Assembly: GCA_037903475.1 (NCBI GenBank)
Contig: JBAJFG010000075.1
Coordinates: 1 to 64,000 of the forward strand
Direction of reading: 5' to 3'
Source of the DNA: Ancylostoma caninum
Lineage: Eukaryota > Nematoda > Chromadorea > Rhabditida > Ancylostomatidae
Length of the DNA: 64,000 nt
In this document: positions 42,191 through 52,901 of the stretch, piece by piece
Numbering within the stretch: position 1 is the stretch's first letter
Layout: each line of letters starts with the position of its first letter
Position numbers and translations under genes: made by a program
Notes under the pieces: generated by a model
Told to the model about the DNA's origin: nothing
Databases searched by the model: none
The model's input: the letters and a program-made list of their open reading frames with translations, nothing else

Positions 42191-42236
42191 TCTAGACCTT
42201 AAAAATATCTTGGTGCAAAACTTTCGGACCAACCTA

Positions 42237-44265
42237 ATATATATAATAAATATTATATAAATATCAAATAAGAGGAACGACAACACAAATCTTGCAATAT
42301 ATTTCTGCAAACACACCGTTCAAGCCTCATGAAACCGTACGATAGCGATGAGTCATCGTGCCGCGGATGCTCTAGGATACTGCTTTCAAATGAGGAAACA
42401 GCCATTGATTACATGAATGAAGATAGTCCTCAGCACACCTTCATGATATGGTCCACTCATCCACTCATACATACACAACTGCACAACATTTCTTCTCTCC
42501 TACATACAAAAACTTAAAACTGAAATTACACCTGCTTTTGAGCTATTTTTGCTTATTACAGCTTTATTCGGAAATGAAACCTAGGAGTGAAGGATGTCTA
42601 TGTTCTCCTCCTCCAATCTCCTAACTGATAAACCACATCTCGTTTCTTGTGGTTGCGTGTCTTTTTCTGTGAAAGCAGGTGAGAATGTTTCTGAAGCCAT
42701 TCTCACCCCATGCGCGCACCTCTCTTCCCTCATCGCACTATCTCGCCATTTGTCTAACAACGGGCACGAGAATGCCCCGTTGTTTCGGCTCACCCACCCT
42801 ATTTTTCAACCAGAAAAGGGTTTCCCCTATATATTTGTATATGGGCGGGAAGTGCATCCTTTCTAGTATGTATACATGTAAATACTTATCACTTTCTCGG
42901 AAACACAAGACGAAATCCTTTGAAAAACACCTAATTTGTAGAGTTTTCGACCGTCCTGTTGGTACCACTTTTTTGCCTGCTCATCTTACACCAACTATCA
43001 CAACTCATATAAGAAAATGAAGAAAAAATCTTTGCAAATTGTGAAGGACTATCCTCTTTCCGGTTAGTTCACGAACTTTTCCATAATGATCTTAGAAACA
43101 TACATGCTATGTTTTTCATACCCTTATGTGTTCAAAAATTTCTCCGCAAACATGCTATCTATCGCTTCCCACTTCTAACATGTAAACTCTACTAGGTTTA
43201 AGCTTCAATTAGATACCCTCCACTCATATCTAATTCTTTATCCTTCACATAGAAATTCGCTCGTCATTTTCCCTGTCTGCGGCAATGATCACATTGCGCG
43301 CTCCATTCAACACACGTCACGTCGTTTCGATTCCTGACTTCTTTATTCACATGGACAGCAATAGAATCGATCCTCTATCATTGAATTTGTTCAGTTTCAC
43401 TTTACTAAACTTTTGATTTCTTCATTTCCTTGTCTTCTGTAACTGGTTTGGTGAAGGGAGTCTATTGGCCCCCTCCCAAAGTGAAAATGGTCTGGGCCTT
43501 GGCTCGGACTATCGCACCTATGAGCTGCTGGTAGGAAGCACCCATAGAGCTTCACCAAATACCCAGTTTTCATTTCGAAAGCTCAATATAGAAGTGAGTT
43601 ATAGCAAAAAAAATCCTCTTCTTAAAATGGCGCTGATCATATCTTTTTGGCCGCGACTGTATATGTATCTGTTGTAGATGCGGAAGTAATCAGCAATTAC
43701 AATCTGTCCCTCTATTTCTCGTGTTATTTAAGTAGTGATTCATCGAGCTTCCTGTGTAAGGAATTATCTGTAACCGAGTCGAAATACGCTCATCGCACCC
43801 CCACCATATGTTCCCATCGTGTCTCAACGAAGAAATCAACTTCATTTCTGTCCTCAACCTTCGTAAAAGACAAAACTAATATCGTTCAGTTTTGTCCTCA
43901 CGGATGTTGGTGACGGCCTACTTCTTTCGAATTCGTGTACCTCCACGTAATTTGGCATGAGCTTTTCGAATTGTACTATAATCTTTTGAATTCAGCTGAA
44001 CAGTAAGCTGAAATAGGAGGTACCATGGGATTAAGTTTGCAGGTGATAATATGAGCAGCTTCTATTATGTAATTTGAAACAAGTCAGATTCGTCTTCTCC
44101 ACGGGTCTTATCAGTACTGATCAATTTTTTCATTAGGCAAACAAAGAAAATAATAAATGAATGATGATGCATGCTTGTCGTTTGCATTCAGTCAAGGTGG
44201 CTCAATTACTGAGGGTAATTCATAGTATCTAATCCGTTACCCGTTGGCAATTTTATCATAAACCG
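42237..44265. other. Unassigned spacer
   Basis: Starts with the AT-rich remainder of the RTE tail (TATATAATAAATATT). Otherwise no convincing gene, RNA or repeat. Confidence 0.35.
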
Positions 44266-44518
44266 AATATTCGAATCATAGATGCTCGAATATTTGAATA
44301 ATCGAATATTTCAACTTTTCGAATAATTCGAATAATCGAATATTTTAACTTTTCGAATAATTTGAATATTCGAATAATCGAATATTTTGACTTTTCGAAT
44401 AATCCGAATATTCGAATAGTCGAATATTCCGACTTTTCGAATTATTCGAATATTCGAATAACGAAAATTTCGAACTATTCGAATATTCGTTCGAAAATAT
44501 TCGTTCGAATACCAATGT
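44266..44518. repeat. Imperfect TTCGAATA/CGAATATT simple repeat
   Basis: About 250 bp made of CGAATATTCGAATAAT-like units. The units are self-complementary (TTCGAA, AATATT), so either strand can fold into many alternative hairpins. Both strands stay open as ORFs (rich in Asn/Ile/Arg/Ser) only because of the repeat. Confidence 0.85.
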
Positions 44519-45935
44519 ATAGTCAGCATGCTAGAACACATACTTTTCAAGTAAAGTGGACTAATCTCCGGTAGGTTCAGCGTTCCAATGCAAAGCAACT
44601 GGAATGCTTCTGTTCGATAACGATCAGAAAATGTATTTCCACTAATAACTACTTACAACTATGCACTCTTCTTTATTAACACCCAAACAATTCTTCCCTT
44701 CCTCAAACTAGAAACCGCTGGATATAGCATATCAGACAAACATAACACGTTATATTACAGGCGCATCCTGTTTAAACGTGGATAAATCCTGTCACGATGC
44801 TGCCTTTCGAATATCATACGAACCGGCTGCTTTGTAGCAAACACCCTCGATCTTCCATGATTTTCGAATAATCTAGCCAAGCTTTGAAGTCAGGGATGAT
44901 CTGATCCAGATTAGTGTGTTGAAATCCAGCTCACATGTCTAGTTCAGAATCATTGGTGATTCTTAATAAAAACCAAAGACAAGGATGAGGAACTGTGCAT
45001 AAAACTGCGCATTGACCGTTGCAGTTAGATTGAAGAAAAGCGTGTTGTGAAGCCAGCAATGAATGGTATACAAAAACTCAATGTGAAAGACATGACAGAA
45101 GATGAGTATCAAAAGCCTTGCATGGAACTTCTGCACTGGAATGTGTTCGAGCCAAGGCGAGATCTCTACATTTTTCACGAAACTCATTTCCCATTTGTGT
45201 GAATGAAAGTCATCCATGCATCATCCATTCCTTGGAAACTAACAGAAACGAACAGACCCTCATTTTCAGTTGACATTTGGGAGGTTGTACGAGTCTTTCG
45301 AAAACGAGTATGGGAAGTAAAGTAGGGGTAAACGACGTAAACTACACATAAACCACTCTCTTATCTTCAGCTTCTAATATCGTGAAGAGTGGGATCTTTT
45401 GCCAATCACTTATTGAGAATTCCAAAGAGGTGAACTAAAGTTCAAAGAAAAGATATACGAGAGATTTTGACGTCCAGAAAAAAATTTGTTTCTTTTTGAG
45501 TTTTTGGTTGTGTCACATCATCCAGAAATGAGACTTAGCAATATGAATATAAATATTCTCAAGAAGAACAATGAGAAGCGAAGAAGAAAAACGAGTGCAC
45601 AGGTTGAGCGGAACATTACAAAAACTCACGCGTGTAATAGTACGGCTACTCGTAATTACATCAATGGCGAGTCGTAGTCTGTTGCGTCGAAGTATTCCTC
45701 ATCTTCTGGATCTGAAAAAACAACAAATGTCTCTGTCCGCAGCTGATGGGAAAAAAACAGACACAGCACGTTTACTTAGTGCGGAGTTTTGCCCCAGTTT
45801 TCCTACATTATGAAAAACGCCCCAATTATTTTGGAATTGGAATATTCTATGGTAGAAATAGAATAGCTAGGAACTCACTGACCCGCAGATGATGCTGCGC
45901 GGAACGATTGGCGCGTGCTTGAACGTGGTTCGCTC
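44519..45935. other. Unassigned spacer
   Basis: No recognised feature; ORFs of fewer than 90 codons without motifs. Confidence 0.35.
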
Positions 45936-46165
45936 GGGGTGACTCCAAAAGCGCCAGCATTATGGCGATTCGAGGGCGTTTTCGAAACGCACAACAGTGA
46001 AAATGGATCGTCGCGCGGTGTCGCCACACGGCGCGGCCGACTTTTGAATTCAGAGCGCGGCAATCACCGTATGGTGTTGGGACATTCGCTCACTGTCGCA
46101 TATGTTTCACTCTTCGAAGCACCGTTTCGCTTTGTTTATGAGATTTTTGCTTTGTGAAGCCCTAA
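45936..46165 (+). repeat. Dispersed repeat, inverted partner of 48070-48295
   Basis: The complement of this segment (CTTCACAAAGCAAAAATCTC, ATAAACAAAGCG, CGGTGCTTCGAAGAG, GTGATTGCCGCGCTCTGA, TTTTCGAAAACGCCC) reappears at 48070-48295 in opposite orientation. No coding content. Confidence 0.8.
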
Positions 46166-47195
46166 AAACACCCGAGTAATGATCTAGTGATCTCATCTAA
46201 AAAATCATTAGATCCACTTAACTCCATTTTAGAAAAGTGCTCGTCTGCAGAATATGGTCACAGATATACTCTTCACGCTGGATCGTCTTGTCGTATTCGT
46301 AAAGTTGCAACATCAAGTATTACCATGCACTTTATTATGGGCAATGTTATAACGTCCTTGATACTCTAATAACAACATCTTCGAAATCCTAAGAACTCGT
46401 AGCTCGCATGTGCAACCTGATACAATTTCAATTATATAGTATCCTTGTAGTAAACCAACAATTTAAAAACAATCGAAATCTTCCCAGAAATCATTTGTAG
46501 CAATTATTTCCATTTCTTTCACTTGAAAATTTAACGTTCGCGTGACGAACCTTTTTCTTCGCTGGATCCGGCACCACTCTTCTCTCCACACCCCAACCGT
46601 ACACACAGTGCACTTGCTGCCCAACCCTCCGTAGCACTGTACTTGCGACCATGCTCCATCCTGCGGAATCCCTTCGCCCGCAAATGTAGAGATCCCGCAG
46701 GAGAGACTCTCCCGCTCGAAGTCGGACATCTAGCTTTTTTCAAACAAGGAGTCATCTTCAGCTAAAAGGAACGTCAATGCGGAAGCAAAATGACATGAGA
46801 AATCATAATTTCTCAATAATTGCAGAAGGAGAACTTATATGAACTCTAATGATGTATTTTAAATGACGAGTAAACAAAAAAACTCGAGTATTAAGAACCT
46901 GGAGCTTCAGCTAAGTTTAGATACGTGGTTCACAAAAAAAAACTAATGGGGTGGAGTAAACACCAATAAGGAAGGCTCTACAAGACAGCTGTAACAATGA
47001 ATATCATACGATAGTGTGGTGGTCTGTGGAAAGAAGTTTCGCTTGTGCTTGAAAGTTAACCTTTTCAATGGAAATATGGTAATTTGAAACAATGAGATAG
47101 CTTATCCACATGATGGTCAGGTAAGAACACTAACATTATAGATAAATGAAAGAAGAAGTACAGGTTGCCCTCCTCGGGGAATCTTTCGATCATTA
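46166..47195. other. Unassigned spacer
   Basis: A minus-strand ORF of 74-88 codons (46463-46755) is Gly/Ser/Cys-rich without a recognisable domain. I do not call it a gene. Confidence 0.35.
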
Positions 47196-47199
47196 TTAA

Positions 47200-48061
47200 A
47201 GGCAGTGTCCAGGCAAAACTTCTGAGCTTGAGTGCTCATTAGACAATGATAGCGGGTCGACTCCTTCCAGCGAAAAAGTCGCAGAAATAAGCGAGATATC
47301 CGCCTCAGACCCAGTACCCAAACCCATCTCCAGTGCCCAGCCCGCCCACCCGGCGTCTGTCATTTCGCGCGTGGAATTGGTGTAACATGGAGCATTATTG
47401 GAAAATATCAAACTGATTCTGGCAGCGTCTCTCTACTGTGATTAATTCATCTTCGTGTATGCATCTCAAGTTCGCGTATTTGTTCTAAACATTCAGGTAC
47501 TGTTGCTCAACACTCCAGTTCTTCGTTTCAGATGATCTACGGTTTACGGGTCTATACTTGGGGAGTGTTCCACAATCACAATCACATTATTCACATACTG
47601 TAGATCGGGCAGCGAAATATTTTGATAATCAATCTCCATCTTCACATCAATTAGTCACCATGATACCAAGAAACGGCGAAAAATAAAAACTTATTTTGTG
47701 AGAAAGACAGTTTTTGCACTGCGAACATACATTGCCAACAACAGCAATAATCGAAATATACCTCTTCTTGTCAAATCTGCTCAAAAAGTGCTTTAGCAGT
47801 GATACGGACCCCTGAAAGAGAACGAACTGACTTATTGAAGCTAAAACTGAGGCAGCGAACGGGCGCTATCGATCGATGAAAATTTTCTCTGCGCTCTCTC
47901 TGACGAGAGACAGGGCCGTCCGAATCAGTTGAGAGGGGTCTCAGAAAAGGGTTTTTCCGAGGGTTTTTTGATCTGTAAGTCTCGTATCTGGAATCAGGGA
48001 GCCAAACTGGCCTAGGAACCACAGAAACCAAATACTCGAAAATTTTGTCTGGACACTGCCT
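47200..48061. mobile_element. TTAA-flanked MITE, 862 bp (AGGCAGTGTCCAG type)
   Basis: Tips AGGCAGTGTCCAGGCAAAAC (47200) and the complement of AGGCAGTGTCCAGACAAAAT (ending 48061), with TTAA at 47196-47199 and 48062-48065. It shares only the first six bases (AGGCAG) and the TTAA with the 750-bp family, so it is a second family of the same superfamily. Non-coding. Confidence 0.82.
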
Positions 48062-48069
48062 TTAAGGTG

Positions 48070-48295
48070 CTTCGGGGGCTTCACAAAGCAAAAATCTCAT
48101 AAACAAAGCGGAACGGTGCTTCGAAGAGCGAAACATGTGCAACAGTGAGCAAATGCCCCAACCATATGGTGATTGCCGTGCTCTGAAGTCAAAAGTCGGC
48201 CGCGCTGCGTGGCGACACGGGGCGACGATCCGTTTTCACCGCTGTGCTGTTTCGAAAACGCCCGATTCGAGGGACCGTAACGTCTCCCGAAACAA
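48070..48295 (-). repeat. Dispersed repeat, inverted partner of 45936-46165
   Basis: Begins a few bases after the right TTAA of the neighbouring MITE and matches 45936-46165 on the opposite strand. Confidence 0.8.
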
Positions 48296-48538
48296 TCACA
48301 CTCGACGCTTCACCTCTTCACGCGGGTTCTTCTGGAAATGACTTGAAAATGAACCAAGCCTAGGTCAATACAGCAAACAACGAAATTAACACGAAACATT
48401 AACACGTGCAGGTGATGCAACACATCAATAAGTATCACCAAGGTTTGGAAAAGTGCCGGGAAGATCAAATTCTCTCACGAAAATGCCCGAATCAGGCAAA
48501 TACTCTGCTATGAACGTAGGGTAATCTCTCAAAGTTAC

Positions 48539-48793
48539 TGTTGTTGTCGACAAGCCGACTCAACTATGTAGATAGAGTCATTATGTTATTCTAGCTTTGT
48601 TATGTTTTAATCGGTTATCTTGTTTTCTCATCAAGATTTATGACTCATGAGTGAGGTATATAAGGATGTATCCCCCGCCATAGGGGCGAACGGTTGGAAT
48701 AAACCTTTGCGGACAAGTGTGTCTTTACAAGTTAATACAAGTCCCGCGTGGCAGACAAGTACTACTATTCGGCATAGGACAAGTTTCGCTACA
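48539..48793 (+). repeat. 5' LTR of BEL element 2 (solo 5' copy)
   Basis: Runs from TGTTGTTGTCGACAAGCCG to GCTACA (TG...CA), immediately before the primer-binding site. It contains TATATAAG (48657-48664) and AATAAA (48698-48703), the expected promoter and poly(A) signals. The left edge is inferred, since no second LTR is available for comparison. Confidence 0.7.
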
Positions 48794-48804
48794 TGGTGCA
48801 TCGG
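48794..48804 (+). other. Primer-binding site (tRNA-Gly-like)
   Basis: TGGTGCATCGG, identical over 11 bases to that of BEL element 1. Confidence 0.75.
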
Positions 48805-48962
48805 TACCATAAAGAGCTCAGGTGGGTTACCTTTAAAAACTTTACAAACACTCACAAGAGTCTCTTCTACTTTTTTCCCAACAAGTCCAATCCCTTTAGG
48901 GCGCTAAGCTATTCGCTGTGAGGTAACAAGTTGGGTAGGTACAAGTAAAACCTTTAGGCATC

Positions 48963-49913
48963 ATGTCGTGTCAATTTGCGACTCCTAAGCGGTTACGTAC
49001 GCACTACTGCAATAAACTTGAAACAGCACTGATGCGTTTCAAGACTGACAAGTTAGAGACACTAAGTATTGCATCTATAGATGAGGAACTCTCTTCACCA
49101 TTCATACGGGACAGCCTACAGCGCTTAGAAGAAACATTAGGGGTAAATGAAGCTGCAACCTCTAAAATTCAACAGCTGTTACAAGATTACGCTGTTGACT
49201 TAGCGGCGTTAGTAACTCCGCTACATAAAGAAGAGGAAGACTTTGAAATGTATTCCTCCGAGGCAGAAGAAATTCTCACTTCCGCCTTTGACTATAACCT
49301 GCTGCTTCAAGCACGTATTCGCGCATTCAAATCTCTCACACCGCGCTTATTCGCACCCCAAAGCATCACTAGAGCGCCTGGCACAAGTATCCAGAGCGAA
49401 CCTCCATTGGCAAATCCCACAGTGAGACCGCTTGAGCTACCTACACTCCCAATACCTAAGTTCAGCGGCAGTGTGTGGGAATGGGACAACTTTTGGGAGC
49501 TGTTTCATTCCAATGTACACTCCCAGAGTCTGTCTGAACTCCACAAGTTCATTTACCTTTTGAATGCACTCAAAGGCCAAGCCTTGGAGTCTGTGAAGAA
49601 ATTTCAAGTTACTAAAGAAAATTACTCAAAAGTGTTAGATTCCCTAAAACACAAGTACGGGGATTCTGAGGAATTAGTCTTCCGCCTCATTGACAGACTG
49701 GACAGCTGCTCGCTTCGCTCACCCGCCACCCGCCATACGCGACTAAAGGAAGCTCCTTGAGCAAATACAAGTGGTCGTAACGCAACTAGAGCAAAAAGGC
49801 GAGAACGTGAATAGCCAATGGCTGATCAGGCGAATATTATCTAAGTTCCCTAATGGTATTCAGCGCAAAGTCCACGCTAAGAAACAAACGTCATCACGGA
49901 AAGCACGTTCGCC
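48963..49913 (+). pseudogene. BEL/Pao Gag, capsid part, frameshifted at the end
   Basis: The ORF 48963-49760 (265 codons) begins MSCQFATPKRLR and carries the Gag core LPIPKFSGSVWEWDNFWELF, FIYLLNALKGQA and KYGDSEELV, paralleling the Gag of BEL element 1. The frame shifts near 49735 and homology (LLEQIQVVVTQLEQKGENV, ILSKFPNG) continues to about 49890. Confidence 0.88.
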
Positions 49914-50405
49914 ATGAATGTGTTTTTCCAGCTCCTAGAGGAAATCATCTCTAACGAAGAAATGGTCACACTTTACACTGGAGAAAGCGATCGCTCATCA
50001 CCACCGACAAGTACTGGTTTTGATAACAAATCAAGACAAGTCAGCATTTCCGTCCCCTCCTGCATGTATTGCGAAGGCAAACGTAAATCCTTTGCATGTG
50101 ACAAGTATCGAATGCCCCAAGAGCGATCCCAATATCTCAGGGACCACAAGTTGTGCATAATATGCGCTTCTCCGCAGCATATTACATGTCAAAGACGCCC
50201 ATGTGTCAAGTGCCAGAAGCGGCATCATAAATCCTTTTGCTTCCAATCAGGTTCTAAAGAATGGAATTCCACCCCGAAAAAGGAATTTGACCACAAGAAG
50301 AAAGTCAAAGGGACCTCAAGCGGAAGAAAGGAACCGAAGCTTTCCAAATCTACTGTGAAAGTGAATCAACTCGGCCATGACGAACAAGGCACTGCATCAC
50401 CATAA
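49914..50405 (+). CDS. BEL/Pao nucleocapsid segment of element 2
   Basis: 163 codons with three zinc-binding motifs: CMYCEGKRKSFAC (variant lacking the usual His), CIICASPQHITC and CVKCQKRHHKSFC. The linker before the second motif ends in HKL, giving the same KLC-type arrangement as in BEL element 1. A Lys-rich tail follows. It is really the downstream part of Gag, separated from 48963-49913 by frameshifts, so it is not an independent gene. Confidence 0.8.
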   Translation: MNVFFQLLEEIISNEEMVTLYTGESDRSSPPTSTGFDNKSRQVSISVPSCMYCEGKRKSFACDKYRMPQERSQYLRDHKLCIICASPQHITCQRRPCVKCQKRHHKSFCFQSGSKEWNSTPKKEFDHKKKVKGTSSGRKEPKLSKSTVKVNQLGHDEQGTASP

Positions 50406-50504
50406 GAAAAGACCATCCTAGAAGTGCTATCAGAGAAATGCCCCAGAGAAGGCAAGGAACCTTTCTACCCACAGGAGAACTGACAGTGATGAACCCAACC
50501 ACAA

Positions 50505-51006
50505 AAGAAAGGTTGATGTTTTACTAGACACTGGAGCAGAAATTTCCTTCATCGATACTACACTGGCACAAGAATCACAACTTCCTACACTAAAGGAAGC
50601 AAGGTTACGCCTTCACACCTTTGAGTCGGACAAGGTACAAGAGAGACATTCTCGCAAAGTCCCACTCGAAGTGTGTAACGCTGAAGGACGTCCATTATCT
50701 CTGTTGCTATTTACACACATCTTGACGAAGCCATTCGTAACCGCTCCTGTCTGTGAGGAAGATAGCCTTCCTCCGTCGAAAGATATTACCAATCAATTTC
50801 AGCAGTAACAAGTCGACAGTAAAGCCCTCTATTCTACTCGGCTCTGACCAGTTGTGGACGTTATTACGACAAAGTGAACCACACCTGCAACTTCCTTCAG
50901 GATTACATCTGCTACCTACACGACTAGGATACCTAATTACGGGACAAGTGAACAAGTCTCCTCACATAGAGGCGCAAGAGGATGAAATGGACAAGTGGGA
51001 CGGTTA
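50505..51006 (+). pseudogene. BEL/Pao aspartic protease of element 2, broken
   Basis: VDVLLDTGAEISFID (about 50509-50553) has the DTG active site. After frame changes near 50750 the conserved ILLGSDQLW block (about 50833-50860) and the LPSGLHLLPTRLG region follow. Confidence 0.82.
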
Positions 51007-51179
51007 ATGGACTTCGGAAGGTCAGGTCAACACAGCTTCCTGATGAATCACTGGACGATAATGATTGGGAGAAGTACTGGAAGCTACAATTTGCTGGAAC
51101 CGGAGAGTTTTCAACTTCAGAGAGGGAAGAAAAAATAAGAACGGATCAACAAGTTTGGGAAGCTTTCAATCGAACAATT

Positions 51180-52880
51180 TAAAAGCGTAGCGACGGCTAT
51201 TACGTTTGGTTACCGTGGAAAGAAGTGAACGCTTCACTGCCTGACAATCGAGCTATCGCGCAAAGTCGACTTATTAGTGTATGGAACTCACTACAGAAGG
51301 ACGATGACTTACTCGAAAAATACAATGACGTGTTTGCAGATCAGCTCCGGCAACATATTCTTGAGGAAGTTTCAGATGATAGCTTATCCCAAGTATCCAG
51401 GGTACATTACATCCCCCATCAAGCAGTACTAACACCTCATAAAACAACGACCACACTCCGAGTAGTTTACGAGTTTACGCTTCCGCACACCACAAGGATT
51501 GTCCATCACTGAACGACGTCCTTCACCGTGGGCCAGTGATCCTCCCACAGTTATTCGGAGTTTTACTCCGGTTCCGGATTGGGAAAATAGAAAACACTTC
51601 AGGCGTCGAGAAGGCTTTCTTACAAGTTCGTCTATATGAGAACGATCGAGATTATACAAGATGTCTCTGGCTACGTAATCACAAGTTACCGCCAACGTCC
51701 AATAATATTAAAATCCTGCGGTTTACTAGAACGACATTTTGTCTGAATACTTCCCCATTTCTGCTGGCTGGAACAATACATTTCCATCTCGACCAATATA
51801 AAGAAGACCCTCAGCTCGTGTCTGAGATAAAGGAAAACCTATACGTGGACAACCTTATATTGACTGTGGATACTCCGGAGGAATCACTGTATGTCTACTC
51901 CAAAACGAAACAAGTTTTCAACGATCTCAAGATGAATCTCCGGGAGTTCGTGTCAAATAGCGCCGACTTATTGATGAAAATATCAGACAAAGACGCATCA
52001 AAAGAAGCGCTGCCAAAAGTGCTGGGAGTTTCGTGGAATCTACCTTCCTATTGTTTCCAACTTTCATGTACTCCTAAAGTCTACTCGACCATAACGAAGA
52101 GGACTGTTGCAAGCACGCTAGCATCCATTTACGACCCTATGGGTTGGCTACTGCCATTACTACATAGGGCAAAAGTATTCCTCCAATCTCTGTGGAAAGA
52201 GGGATTCGATTGGGATACACCCTTGCCACAAGTTCACAAGGAATCATGGATGCGCATATACTCTGAGATGGAAGGATTCGTGGAAGATTTTCCTCGATGC
52301 CTCTGTACGAAACACACCGAGTCTGTTCTGGTAACCTTTCCAGACGCAAGTGTGGAAGCGATAGCTACAAGTATTTACTTCCGATCACAAACAAGTACTA
52401 GTCTCCTTATAGCAAGAGGAAAATTGCCATCCGTCAAAACCACTACGACAGTGTCGAAATTGGAATTGGATGCTGCAACTTTAGCCCTTCGTCTAAGGAA
52501 TGCAGTTTTATACCAACTTCGTGCAGTTCTACGTATTCCACATGTCTTTATTCTCCTGGATTCAGAAATTGTGCTTACAATTAGTTGAAACGCAGACCGC
52601 TAAACAATGTTGGGGTAAGAATATTCAACCGACTTATGGAAATCGGTAGAATTACCCAGCACTTACAAGTTTCGGGTCACCGGATCTTTTTCGGTCATAT
52701 CTCATCACAGAATAATGCGGCAGATTGTGCGACCCGCGGTCTCAATAAACAGGAACTAGTGAACCTTTTTGGTGAACTGGGCCAGCCCATATTCGCAACC
52801 CTCCCGAGACATGGTCAACCACTTTTCACGAATTCGATCACGATGAGAACTCTGAAAAACAGATAAGTGAAGCAAGTGAC
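51180..52880 (+). pseudogene. BEL/Pao reverse transcriptase and RNase H of element 2
   Basis: SDGYYVWLPWKEVN (from about 51190) starts the RT region. The open part 51536-52588 carries GVEKAFLQVRLYENDRD, the catalytic YVDN box (about 51840-51851), SIYDPMGWLLPLLHR and the RNase H motifs FPDAS and LLDSE. Breaks occur near 51475-51535 (frameshift in the FDAS region) and at 52586 (stop), then homology goes on to NAADCATRGL (about 52716). It cannot be made as one protein. Confidence 0.88.
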
Positions 52881-52901
52881 ACCAGAGAAGGGAGAGAAGG
52901 C

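Larger units (their letters stand above)
35096..42234 (-). mobile_element. Mariner element 3, split by a Harbinger insertion
   Basis: Inverted ends GGT(C/T)GG(C/T)CCGAAAGT(C/T)TT at 35096 and, complemented, ending at 42234, with TA at 35094-35095 and 42235-42236. The two halves (35096-35573 and 41813-42234) total about 900 bp and hold the C- and N-terminal parts of one minus-strand transposase. The 6.2 kb between them is a PIF/Harbinger element. Internal deletions and many lesions mark this as old. Confidence 0.85.

Noticed and set aside
46463..46755. Possible small minus-strand gene (74-88 codons)
   Set aside because: No domain, no splice sites or poly(A) context I could support, and ORFs of this length are common by chance here.
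49914..50405. Independent zinc-finger gene
   Set aside because: It lies exactly between Gag and protease of BEL element 2 and has the BEL nucleocapsid layout, so it is the downstream part of Gag.
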